The position numbers and the translations under genes were made by a program. This document shows, piece by piece, positions 33,231-44,696 of a stretch of 64,000 nucleotides of DNA (positions are counted from its first letter, which is position 1; each line of letters begins with the position of its first letter). The notes under the pieces were generated by a model. That model saw only the letters and a list, made by a program, of their open reading frames with translations, was not told the origin of the DNA and made no database searches. The DNA is from Linyphia triangularis (taxonomy: Eukaryota; Arthropoda; Arachnida; Araneae; Linyphiidae): contig OZ021728.1 in assembly GCA_963978545.1 (NCBI GenBank), forward strand, positions 1,240,001 to 1,304,000, read 5' to 3'.

Positions 33231-34727
33231 CTGAATCATCTATTGTATGTTTATCGCAAGAATAGTTCCCTCCAGGTTGTCCAGCGTTGTTGAGGAAACA
33301 AGACTAGCTCTAGTTTTCTTAGGGAAGGTTACCAAAATAAATACATCCGAAATGTTAACCTTTTAGGACTCCAATGTCTGTCATGTATCACCAGCATCCT
33401 AAAATGAGGAGTTTTGTTTTTATAGCAACTATCTAGTGTGTGATAGACTATCATTCATTCAAATGTACTCTAAAATGTTAAAATAATAAGTGTTTCGAGT
33501 CAATTTTATTCTGATTTTAAATTCGGCCTTCTTTACCTCTTATCCTTTTGTCACATCACAAATCTCGACGATTATGGAATTTCTTTCCCGTTGCCAACTT
33601 CTTATGCAAATACGACTAAACTAAGTATTGAAGTTGATATTATGTCATCATCATTGTTTGCAAATTGTTGTCATTCAATGCAAAATGAAATTTTGATAAT
33701 GTTTTTGTTTTTTTTAACTTTTTAAATATTAAATAATTTAATTTATAATGAAATTAAACAATTTAGATTCGGCACACAGTTTAATATGTCTTTGTATGAT
33801 ACGTACTAAGCGGTCTGCCTTTTAATCCTAGTAAAAAGTTCGCCAAACATATAGGCGATCAATTGTAGTAACCAAAATCGATGCAAGAATGTCTGATTGA
33901 TTGGGAAAGACGTCATGACCGAGCATTCAATAAATTATCCTTTTTTTAGCCATTTTGACCACAGGAAAGAAATTGGCGAGACTTCTGCTACGGCAAAAAG
34001 GTAGGAGATTAAGTACGTAAGCACTGCTAAAACAACAGCTAGAGAAAATGAAGTACAGCTAATGATTCAGCTGTGGTGTCTATAACGGAAGCAAGTTCCA
34101 AGGAAGTGAGATTAGGATACAATTAAAAAAAGGCGTTTCCAAGATGTGGACGCCTGCACCCCCTTGGTGGACAGGAGAAACTCAATTATGCCAAAAGATA
34201 TATTTGGCGAGAATTCCTGAAGCCAACTTCCATGGCTGCAGCCAGAGTGAATCAATGGGAGTGGTCTTGAACTCTCTGAAGTTTAAAAACTAAAAATAGA
34301 GAAAAATGGTAAAATTCACTGGAAAAACAAAACGATTTTAAATTATTCATTTCAGCAGAAAATTAATGCTGGACTATCGATTAATATCGAACAATAATTT
34401 TTTGCAAGCAAGTTTTAAACAAAATTTTAACCCCCTTCGGCAAAATATCCCGATAAAAGTTGGGCAAACAAATCAACAAAGAAAAAAAGCTTTGTAAATT
34501 TTAAAAATTCAACTTTTTCTTATTAAACTCATGAAGTTCTGCGCATATCCGTGCGTATTGATGAATAACATTACACAAGGAATATGAACACTTAATATAT
34601 ATAAATATCACATCTTTATTTGGACACCTGTAAAATACAACATCGCTAAGTGCGAGAAAAAAGGAAAATAGTTAGTTTACAATTTAGAATTCTGTTTGCC
34701 AAAAAGAACTTCACAGCTCAATTGAAC
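33231..34727. other. No gene seen
   Basis: AT-rich, no repeat family or coding motif that I can support. Confidence 0.5.
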
Positions 34728-34735
34728 TTCCATAG

Positions 34736-35355
34736 CAGTGGCGGCTCGTGGGTATTAAAAGTGAGGGGGCCCAAATTAACAATTGCATGTCATGGGGGGG
34801 ACATGCAAATATCAAGACACATGAATTTCATGTAATTTTGTAAAAGTTACTTAAATATATATGGGAAAACAAAACTACAAGATTATTAAACAGTTAAATT
34901 ATCTAAGCATACTGATATCTGATAAAGTAAATATTTCAATAAAAGGAATTATTATTACAAAAACGACGCGACGTTTTGTTTGAGAATGGACGACGTCAGG
35001 AAGGGTAAAATGAATGCACTTGCACTTTTTGCTTTTGAAAATTAAAAATGAAGCGAAGAATTCTTAGGCAAAAAAAGTAAAGTACAGGCTTCAAATTATT
35101 CAATTGAACGTAAAATTAAGGCATATCTATTTATAAATTGTTCCGTAAGAAATCCGATTCACGGTTGAAAATTCCTGGTTTGAGCAGCTTTGCACCCTTT
35201 TGTATGCGCACCCCCTTGCAACCGTCTATGCGTTTGAGGGTTTAAATTTTTATTTTAAGGATCTTCTGGTCTTCCGGGAAGCCTACCAAGAGCTATCTCA
35301 ATGACCAGTGATTAGGAACAGCCATAAGTACGATATTATCGGGACCCACTGTAAG

Positions 35356-35386
<31 letters not shown>

Positions 35387-37558
35387 TGTTAAATTTACCT
35401 TTTTGCTCCCCCTCCCCCTTCTCCCCGTTAAATATAACTAATTACTCCTAATCGTTTAATGAAAAGCATGTTATAATTAATAATTTTATTAAATTAAGAA
35501 TAGAGAACACATAAAAATGAACTCATGTCGATTGGACGAAGTGTAAAAGTTAAACAACCTTGAAGATAAAAAAAATTTAATATAAGAAAAGTTACCAATA
35601 TTTTCAACAGTAAAAAACATTTTATGTTCAATACAGGTGGCTGGATTAGATACCAACAGTGTAGGAAACAAAAGCTTTTTTATTTTGTTTGACATCATAA
35701 TAATAAATTAAAATACTAATCACAAAAAAATAAGTGAAAGTATGAAAACCGATGTCACTCAATTTGTATTCTGTATTTAAGAAAAAGAAAACAAAGAGTT
35801 AGGGAAGAGTTATAAAATAAATAAAGTCAAAACCTTGGTTAAAAATTCTGTAGAAATCACAGGAGAAAATTTTTCATCAAATATTACATGAATCATAGAA
35901 AAAAAAAAAAAAAAAAATGCCGACAACAACAATTTCACTTTTCGTAACTTTAGAGTAAATACTTAAATAAATAATTTTATAACGTTTTAAAATAATTTAA
36001 ATAAATCATTTTAAAGACATCGGTATTGCTCCTAATATTCAAGTCAATGATATTTCATGAATCAATTCATGCAAAATAATTTTGGCTTAACATTAGAACT
36101 AATGAAAAATGATATTAACTTAGAATGGGCAATATTTATAAATTTGCAACCAAAGTCAAAGGTATTGTTATATTGACCAGTTCAACAGTTTTAATTTAAA
36201 TTCATGAAAAAATGAATAATTACTTGATTTGAAGATGAATAATTACTTGAAAAATGCATTGCATATGCATCTCAAATTTGAGATGTCTTCTTACATTGAA
36301 ACCAATCTGCAAAACATCCGATGGGCCTTCGACGACGTTTCACATGTGAATTGTATATATTGCCTCTGGTCAATGAGTTTTGACATAGCGATAGTTAAAA
36401 ATAGGTGTTTTACCATGAGTCTTGATATTTTGAAAAGAAGTTGAGCAAACATGGAACTCGCTTCAAATTTTAATTAATTCAGAATTTATTTTGAAAATCG
36501 GATCTTACCTGAGTTAAGAATAAACATCGTTTCTTCAATTTTAAGAAAGCCCAAATTTTATTTGACAATTTCAAATTGCTTGTATGATTTTGCTTTTTAT
36601 AGGGTGTAGGTTCATGACTCAGATTCTTTACTAAATGCTCATGAATTTTTTTTCTGGTAACAGTAACTAGGTTTGCTTTATCTAGATTTTGCATATTATT
36701 TGGGAGAGAGAAGGGGGGGGGGGGGAAGTTTTAAAAATTTTGTAACTGTGACGTTTATCTTTTAACTTTAACACAGCATTATACGATGGCTTAGTTCTAG
36801 TGGAGCCACTTATTTAGAGAAGAACATTTTTTTATTCTCTGTATAGAAATTCTTCCGTTGATGGCATCGGATTGTAAGTTACGTTATTAATTTAATAGGA
36901 AATCAAATATTAATGTGAGACAAATCACTTCTACCGATCATATGGACGACATTTAAATACTCAAACATTTTTCGGGAAAAAAAGTAAATATCTAAATAAA
37001 AACAATTTGCAGAGAAAATCTTACTCTTATATTTTGAAAAACAAAGTGCGAAAATGAATGCAATGGATATTTATTGTAACCACTTTTTTCCCACCTCTAC
37101 AAAAAATGGCTATTCCTTTATAGAGAAGTCCACCCCAGAGCAGAGCGATCAGAGATGTTTTAGAAATTTTGTATTTATGCTTTGGCAAAACAGGATGTCA
37201 CGTGAAAGTCGCAACCTTATATGCCCTATCGGTTTCAAATTCAAGGTCGTCCGAAGAAGGGGTCATTTTGTCCTCAGGAAAACTAGCATCTTTAAGAGAA
37301 GGGTCGCTTTTTTGCAGTAATAATTGTGATTGATTAAAAAAATTTCGAGTTTGTTGCAAGAGCTCGATGCTCCCTTCACAATAGTTAATGTCTAATGACA
37401 GAATAAATAAGTTTTAAGTTGTTTATTTTTTAAATATTAAAAAAATCCCACAACAAAACAATATTAACAAGCATATATGTAAGTGGGGCCAGGGTCAAAA
37501 AAAGTGAGGGGGCCCAGCCCCCCCCCCCCCCCCTGGCCCCCTGTACCAGCCTCCACTG
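34736..37558. mobile_element. hAT-type element, 2.8 kb, no transposase seen
   Basis: Terminal inverted repeats CAGTGGCGGCTCGTGG and its partner CAGTGGAGGCTGGTAC (on the complement), with the exact 8-bp duplication TTCCATAG (34728-34735, 37559-37566) typical of hAT. Close to each end a block containing AGTGAGGGGGCCCA recurs. The inside is AT-rich with A-runs at 35360 and 35900, and the longest ORFs (61-88 aa) show no hAT transposase motif. It is therefore non-autonomous or badly decayed. Confidence 0.88.
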
Positions 37559-37566
37559 TTCCATAG

Positions 37567-38309
37567 CGTTTCATAACTACGAAGAAAACATCCATTTTGT
37601 GAATACACTAACTGTTTTTGCCTCCAAACCTTGGTAAAATGCATTGTCATCACCAACGAGTCTATCTACCAAATTGCAGCATTATAGATTGATGGCAAAT
37701 GGGTTAATGTCCGTAAAAGTGCTATAAAAGCGTGTGTAAAAGCGTCCTGTTTTAGACACATGAGCAAGTGTGAGTTATTTGACCGACGACGATTTTTCTG
37801 CCAACACCAGAAAAATAAATCCTTATGAAAACTGTTAATATCTCACTTTTAGGTAGTAGGATAGATAGATTAGATAATGTATGATAGTAAAATGGTATGG
37901 CATCAATATTGGAAAAGTAGTGGCGCCATCTATGAGCTAGGAAAAGAAAATTCAGACATTTATAATTTCTTTTTTGGAGCAGTCATATAACAACTGAGAT
38001 CTCTTGAATTTTGTATGAATTGCTACAAAACCAATGAGTAAATAATCTCAGAATAAAAAATAAATGAAATTCTTCATTATAGTACTTTTTGAAGTAAGCC
38101 TTTTCTTTCTTCAAATCCTGCTTTTTCTTCATAAAATTGCATAAGTAGAAGTCTCAGTAGTATTAACCTTTAATAATTAGTGTGCTTGTGGAAAACATAT
38201 AATCTCTTTGGAAACACACTTCCTTTCCTCACATCTTACTTTTCAACTTCTTATTTACAAACTAGATGGCGATACTACTGTACGTGTTATTATTAAGAAA
38301 GATTGATTG
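37567..38309. other. No gene seen; inverted relation to 42.2 kb
   Basis: About 38160-38290, on the complement, resembles 42198-42330: CGCCATCTAGT, TGTAAATAAGAA, AAGTAAGAT, AGCACACTAATTA. Otherwise unrecognised. Confidence 0.5.
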
Positions 38310-38768
38310 CTCTACTTCAGCGGTTCCCAAACTTTTTAGTTGTGCGGACCATCTCTTTTGTAAAGAAACTTTGAATCCCACTAACTTATAAAATATTAGC
38401 GTGCGTCAGTAATTAGTAAAACATAATTTACAAAAAGGATTAAAAAATAATTTTTTTTTATAAAGAAAGAAACTTTGCTATCATAACTATAAGAAAACTA
38501 AATAACAAGGGGTCAAAGTAAAAAAACAATGGGATTTTTGACATTGTTTGTACCCTACGAAAAAGTCAAAATCTGGATTTAAAACAGGATAGTTTTAATC
38601 TCAAATAAGTCGTAGCATTCAACTTTTTTATTTTTTTTCTCCCAAAAAAAGTAACGTTGAAAAGGCTTGTTCACATAGACAGGTTATTGACGAAAAGCTC
38701 ATGAGGTGTGTTTCAGTGCAATTTGAACAATTGCCGGTTATTATGGGAGTACATTTATCCAGAACGGG

Positions 38769-38939
38769 TTGGTTGTTTTCAGATTATCTGTCGCCGTCAG
38801 CAACACGAGGGCTATGATGCTCGGAAACATTCGTCATTAGACAAGCCAACATACATTTACAAACACCCATGCCTAACACGGGACTCGCAACCTCACGGTC
38901 TAGAAGCTAGCACGCTAACCACTATACCGTTTGGTCGGC
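38769..38939 (-). mobile_element. tRNA-derived SINE, copy 10
   Basis: 13-bp duplication TATCCAGAACGGG (38756-38768, 38940-38952). Confidence 0.92.
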
Positions 38940-39126
38940 TATCCAGAACGGGACCAATGAGGTTATTATACATGTTAACATCTTCTTCACTTGAATATAT
39001 TTTCAATCTTTTTAGGTAATTTTCAAAGAGAATTCACTCGTTAAACCATCGAAGAATACAATAGAATAATTCGAATGTCGCAAATCATCGAATGACTCGA
39101 TTTTCTCCCTGAAGCTCCTACAATAT

Positions 39127-39692
39127 GCCCAGGGCCTGATTTACCATTAGGCCCACTAGGCCCGGGCCTAGGGGCCCCCAAACATGGGGGCCCCAAATTT
39201 TGAAAGTTTTCTGAAATTTTTTAAAATAATGGTCTTTTTATGGGAAGTACTGAACAAAAATAATAAAAATTTTTTAGTTACATATCCGCAAATTCCATAT
39301 TTTTTATAGTCACAGAGAGTAAGTTAGATAGAGGAAATCAAGATCATACTAGTTATAACAAAAAAATCGCGTGAAAGTAAACTATGAGTTTTAATTGTAA
39401 AAAGTTAGTCTTAATGAATGTAGCTTGATCTGGTAATATTGTGACGTAAGAAAATACATATTTGCTATTGGGGGCCCCTCTCTGAATGTTGGACCTACAG
39501 TAAAAAAAATTCTAAATCGGGCCCTGATATATGCCGATCAAACGGTATATTGGTTATCGTGCTAGCTTCTAGACCGCGATGTTGCGAGTCCCGTGTTAGG
39601 CATGGGTGTTTGTATGTTGTCTTGTCTAATGACGAATGTTTCGGCGCATTATAGCCCTCGTGTTGCTGCCAGATAATGTGAAAACAACCAAA
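39127..39692 (+). mobile_element. tRNA-derived SINE, copy 11, interrupted by a hAT
   Basis: 10-bp duplication CCTACAATAT (39117-39126, 39693-39702). Only GCC of the SINE start lies left of the nested element; the rest resumes at 39533. Confidence 0.87.
39130..39526. mobile_element. hAT-type element nested in a SINE
   Basis: 397 bp with ends CAGGGCCTGATTTA and TAAATCGGGCCCTG. The flanks CAATATGCC and ATATATGCC agree at 7 of 9 positions. Near both ends are runs of GGGGCCCC. Confidence 0.83.
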
Positions 39693-39922
39693 CCTACAAT
39701 ATTTATGTTGACTTTGGCTCTTGACTAGCGTCCAAGGCTCAGTATCCCGCTACTCGCGGCCCATAGGCTGGGAGCAACTGCTCTACTTGACTTATTCTTT
39801 AATTTAAAATCATTTTAATAAAAGTTCAAGTCACAAGCAATAACAATAATTATTCAAATTTCACATCAAGACTGTACAAAAGAGATTAAAATTTAAAATT
39901 CAGTAAATGCAATACAAATGCT

Positions 39923-40580
39923 CATGGACGCCCGCAGATATATTTGCAGGGGGGTGCAAGACTAGATTTTTATCAAAATCATTAATTTCTTAGAAATTTT
40001 AATTAATAGTTATGCATTTTAAATTATACTCTTTGAGAATAGTTTAAAAAAATTCATGGTACAAATTTTTGAAAGCGCAATTCTGTTAAAAAGAAAAAAA
40101 AAAAATAGTAAAAATATTAAAAGAATATATTTTTAACGATTTCTTATCATCCAACTAGATCTCACGGCATTCAAGAGACAGAACAGAGGAACACGAAGAT
40201 GCAAAAATACGGACATTATATTTCTTCCAAGTTTTGGAAATAATTAAAAAAAAGTGAAATACAAAGGCAGTATTGGATATGTTTAGTTGAATTATAAAAA
40301 TAGGTTTCAAGATAGTATATCTGATGACTTAAAAAGAAAAATATGTGTCCTAGAATTTTAAGAACAACACAGGAAATGATTATACAATAAAAGAAAGAAA
40401 TACTTCTACTCAGCCTCCAATAATCCTAGACAATAGTCACCAGTAGCTATAAAAAACGACATAGAAAAGGAACAAAAGATTAAAATAATAGAAAAACAAA
40501 TGCTTATTGTAACATAAAAACAGAAACGGCATTTTTGCTTTTCTTTTATTTAGGAATTTATACATATCCTCTTTTATATA
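39923..40580. repeat. Family T repeat, copy 1
   Basis: It starts at CATGGACGCCCGCAGATATA and follows the same order as 47838 onward: GGGGTGCAAGACTA, TTTTTATCAAAA, GAATAGTT, CATCCAACTAGATCTCACGG, ATACTTCTACTC. The right end has decayed into AT-rich sequence. The start resembles CAGGGGCGCCCGC-type hAT ends, but I see no duplication. Confidence 0.6.
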
Positions 40581-41264
40581 TATATATATAAATTGTAAAT
40601 ATTTGTTGTAAATTGTTCAATACATTTTTGTAAAAATATAAATATAAATTAAAAAATTATAAATCAATTTAAAGATTACTATGTAAATGACGATTTAAGA
40701 ACTACATTAACAAAATATATATTAAAAAAAAATTGTTTTGTGCTGACTTGTTTTCTTTAGGTTCAATACTTCACATTTCCCAATAACTTTCTGCCTATAA
40801 GCTTATAAAATTCCAGTTTTTCAACATATGGCCAAAATATACTACATCGTTTATTTTTTCTTCAGACATCTTCAGAGTATTCGTCGTACCACGTATTAAA
40901 CATTTTATGAATATCGGATGGTCATTAAATACGAATAAATTCTATTATTAACGTACTTTTTATATACAATAATGTTTTATGGTTTTGCATTTGACAAGAA
41001 CTAAATTTTTAGAAACCTCGAAAAGGAAATTTTTTATATTATCTCGTATTTAATCTTCGGCACTGCAAAAGCATTTGCGTTCAGAGTTTTAAATTGTAAT
41101 TTCTTTTGTACAATCTTGAAGTGAAATTTGCATATATTATTGTTTGCATATATATTGTTATTGTGTGTGACTTGTGCTTTTATTTAAATGATTTTAAATT
41201 AAAAGAATAAGTTAAGTCAGGCAGAGCAATCAATCGAGTTGTTTCTTTTTCTTAATAATATAAA
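40581..41264. other. No gene seen
   Basis: Very AT-rich; includes a short TA-run at 40578-40588. Confidence 0.5.
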
Positions 41265-42198
41265 ACTAGGGGGCTTCGCCCCCTGCTCGCAAACGCTCGC
41301 CAACCCCCAAACGCCACGCTGCGCTCGGATTGAGCGGCTTTGCTGCTCGAATTTGTGTTAAAACATCTGGCTGCGCTCGAATAGGTTTGCCAGCCATAAA
41401 AAATGTAACCAAATTTTTATAAATTTAATGTAAGGCCTAATAGAGAAAACACCCAAATTGCAAGTTTCATAATAGAAAGTTAAATATACTATCCGCCAAC
41501 ATTCTGACTTAAAACTTCATTAGCTATGCCCTAACATTGAAGTCCCAATATATTTTATTTATTCTGATAAAAAACAACGCGAGCTACACTCACCAACTCC
41601 TGAATGCCTCGCTTGGGTTGGTTTTTCTGGATAGAAATACTTCAGAATAATAATTACTCTAATACAAAAATGCTCCAGAAAAACAGAAAAAATCAACTTT
41701 GAAACGAAGAGTTTAAAAAGAGCTTTAAAATTAGCAACGGGTTTGTTGTTTACATACGTAAGGATGTTGCCATTCATATATTCAAAATCATTGAGGCTTT
41801 GTAGTAGCTTAATGATGAAAAATATTGAAATTTATCTAATTAATAAAGTGTTAATAAATTATTTTGGCACGTTTTGGCAAATCTACAGCTTATTTCCTTT
41901 AAAATGACACCTTGATCATTGAAAACGGGTTTGCTGTTTACATACGTAAGGATGTTGCCATTCATATATTCAAAATCATTGAGGCTTTGTAGTAGCTTAA
42001 TGTTGAAAAATATTGAAATTTATCTAATTAATAAAGTGTTAAGAAATTATTTTGGCACGTTTTGGCAAATCTACAGCTTATTTCCTTTAAAATGACACCT
42101 TGATCATTGAAATTGGTTGAGAAATTGAAATTGGTTGAAATTGGTTTAGGCGGACGGACTAATCCCAAAAAACGTATTGCCTATTAAATATATAGATT
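41265..42198 (+). repeat. Repeat with ACTAG...CTTCGC start and TATAGATT end
   Basis: It starts ACTAGGGGGCTTCGCCCCCT and ends AAATATATAGATT. The two ends resemble family C in style (TAGCTG...GCTTCGC, ...TATAGATT), so the two may share a replication mechanism although the bodies differ. No supported ORF. Confidence 0.6.
41736..42111. repeat. 188-bp tandem duplication
   Basis: Two adjacent near-identical copies, 41736-41923 and 41924-42111, each starting AACGGGTTTG and ending TTGATCATTGAA. Only a few substitutions separate them, so the duplication is much younger than the host repeat looks. Confidence 0.9.
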
Positions 42199-42349
42199 AG
42201 TAACATGCGCAGTAGTGTTGCCATCTAGTGTGTAAATAAGAAACTAAAAAGTAAGATTTTGAGGACCAATAAAAAAAAGTGAGTTTCAAGTAAGATTTTA
42301 TGTTTTTCATGAGCACACTAATTAATTGTTAATCCCAACAAAAACATAT

Positions 42350-43048
42350 TGTTGCGTGGATGGGTTCGAAAGAGCCAAAGCAGAACAAAATTTGCAGAAA
42401 TTTATTCCTATATAACTCTTCGCAGATTCTTTTACAACTCCAGAACTTCTCGTTCTAGTATACTCAATACAGCTCTTTACACAACAATGGAGCACAAACA
42501 GCAGTTAAAAAAAAAAAAAAAAAACAACAACACCTTGATACACAATTGCTAAAATCGCCGCAAAAGACGATGCAATACAGTTCGCTTTTGGAACTACTCT
42601 GAATGCTCACAGAGAGACAACTAACTCAGTAACTCCACTCAACTCAACTAACTTCATCACCCGCTGCTCTCTTGGGCTTATATTGGAAAGTTAATTCTTT
42701 CTCGAATCTTCTAGAGATAGAAATTTGGAGGATTTTCCAGATCATAGTCGAAAAACCCTATACATGTACATGGAGACCGAAAATGTTGCCAAATGGTTGC
42801 CAAGTTTGGAGACCAAAATCAGTCGCCAAAACCGTCGCCAACTTGGTTCTATCTCGCCAACTTGGCGAGATTGCCATTAACCATAATGTTAAATGGTCTT
42901 CTCGAAAAACTCGTTTTCAAGCATTAAGAGACACATTGCAGAAAAGCAAAGTAAACTCTTACACTGCCTTATGCGAAATGTATGTAAATTTTTATTCTTA
43001 CATAATTAATACTACGAAATATTTACAAATATACAGAAGTTCGTAACA
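42350..43048 (-). repeat. Solo LTR d
   Basis: Complete antisense copy of 699 bp, with the 4-bp duplication ATAT (42346-42349, 43049-43052). It has an A-run at 42508 and a different U3 subtype (CTAGAGATAGAAATTTGG). Confidence 0.92.
42676..42716 (-). promoter_or_regulatory. LTR d: TATA-like box and heat-shock-element-like array
   Basis: Read on +, TTCtcGAAtcTTCtaGA at about 42700-42716, with GCTTATATTGG at 42676-42686. Spacers differ from copies a and f. Confidence 0.55.
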
Positions 43049-43052
43049 ATAT

Positions 43053-43530
43053 ATTTAAAAAAAGAGTCAAGTTCTTCATGCAATAGCTAAGAAAAGTATT
43101 GAGATCTAAAATAGAGTCAAGTTAAAGTTATTGTAAATTACAGGCGATGAAAATTAGTAAGATTTTCTTCGTCAAAATTCTCCTTCATAGGCCTCAATAT
43201 CCAGCTACAATAATGTTTGTGACACTTATTGCGTATTCTGGATCACTTGTTGCGACAGGTAATTTTTATAGTCCCAATCAGATTAGATTAATTAGATCAA
43301 ATATTAGAATTGAGATTCAAATTTTTTGGAACATTGCGCCTTTTAGGGGATCCGGAGGGGAAAATCGCGATTTTTAGATTCTCCCCCCCCCCCCTTTGTA
43401 TACATGTTAAACCTTACAAGCATATCAAATTTCATAGTTCTAGCTCTACTAGAAGTACCCTAGTAATTTGAAGATCAGTGAGTGAGTGGCTTGGTCTTAA
43501 AATATACGTCGTTTTCGATTTTGACTATCA
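43053..43530. other. No gene seen
   Basis: Linker between two oppositely oriented solo LTRs, with a C-run at 43383-43395. It contains no retroviral-type coding sequence, so the two LTRs are not one element. Confidence 0.6.
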
Positions 43531-43534
43531 ATAT

Positions 43535-44227
43535 TGTTACGAATTTTTGTATATTTGTAAATATTTCGTAGTGCTAATTTTGTAAATATAGGAACGTTTA
43601 TGTACATTTAGCTTAAGGCAGTGCAATAGTTCGTCGTTAGTTTGGTTTCCCTGCAATGAGCCTCTCAATGCTTGATAACGGGTTTTACAGAGGTAACTCT
43701 GGGAAGCGAGTTTTAAGGAGCAGGGCATTTAACATTATGGTAATGGGAATATCGCCAAATTGGCGAGATAGAGCCAAATGTCGCCAAACTTGGCGAACAT
43801 TTGATGACATTTTCGGTACATGTATAGGTACATGTATCCCATGTACATGTATAGAACTTTTCGACTACGATCTGGAAAGTTCTCCAAATTTCTCTCTCTG
43901 GAAATTTCGTGAAGATTCACCACTCCTATATAAGGACGGCCGTGAGTAGGGTTAGTCAGTTCTTGGATTTTGAGTCACTGAATGAGTTGACTGGAGTTAC
44001 GGAGCGAACTGTATTGCATTGTCTTTTGCGGCGATTTAGCAGTTGTGTTGTCAAGTTTTTAACTGCTGTTTAGTGCTCTATTGAGGTGAAAAGAGCTGTA
44101 TTGTGTCTACTAGAACGAGAAGTTCTGGAGCTGTAAGAGAACTGTGAAGAGTTAGTTATTTTGGAATAAATTTCTGTAAGTTTTGATCTGCTTTGGCTTC
44201 AAATCTTTCGAACCCATCCACGCAACA
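43535..44227 (+). repeat. Solo LTR e
   Basis: Complete sense copy of 693 bp, from TGTTACGAATTTTTG to CATCCACGCAACA, with the 4-bp duplication ATAT (43531-43534, 44228-44231). Sense features in order: TTTGGCGA/TCGCCAAA palindromes, heat-shock-like array, TATATAAGG at 43927, and AATAAATTTCTG at 44166 as the likely poly(A) signal. Confidence 0.93.
43900..43936 (+). promoter_or_regulatory. LTR e: heat-shock-element-like array and TATA box
   Basis: GAAatTTCgtGAAgaTTC at about 43901-43918, four perfect alternating triplets, then CCTATATAAGG about 6 bp later. This is the clearest array in the window. Confidence 0.68.
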
Positions 44228-44458
44228 ATATAGTTGGAGATTGAGGTGTTACAAAAGTGGCTGTAAAAAAAAAGGTTGAGCTCTCAGGTAATGCGCAGAT
44301 ATGAGAAGCCAAAATACTGCTGGAGTTGCTTCCAGTAACATCCTCTAAAAAGTAATAATCATTTTTATAGACGAAAATACATGTCAAGGGGTACCTTATT
44401 TAATTAATTATTCTTTATCTGTTATACTTTTTTTACTCAGTATTTAAATTATTCACTA

Positions 44459-44622
44459 CTATACTAAACTTCAACTTAACTAGACATCACTTAGATCGTC
44501 ACAGTGCTCATAGGTATTTAATCCATTTTGGAGGAGTGAAGACATAATGTTCACCAAACCACAACCCTATAGAGAAAAGAAAGCTATAAGGTTTGGCGAG
44601 AATTATGTCTTCACTTCGCCAA
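44459..44622. mobile_element. Hairpin MITE, truncated copy
   Basis: Left arm ACTATACTAAACTTCAAC... through TTTAATCCATTTTGG; the loop and the first part of the right arm (GGTTTGGCGAGAATTATG) follow, then the copy stops. The complete copy is at 60033-60258. Confidence 0.8.
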
Positions 44623-44696
44623 ATGACATCATCTGGTTGTAGCGCTTATAAGCAATCTAGAAGTTGTTGTAGAGATCAGTAGTTTCATTGTATTAA

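Larger units (their letters stand above)
38318..39780. mobile_element. hAT-type element carrying nested insertions
   Basis: Left end CAGCGGTTCCCAAACTTTTT, right end GGCTGGGAGCAACTG, exact 8-bp duplication CTCTACTT (38310-38317, 39781-39788). Two SINE copies sit inside, and the second contains another hAT. Removing the insertions leaves roughly 0.7 kb without a transposase. Confidence 0.88.

Noticed and set aside
42350..44227. LTRs d and e as the two ends of one retrotransposon
   Set aside because: They are in opposite orientation, have separate ATAT duplications and no coding sequence between them.
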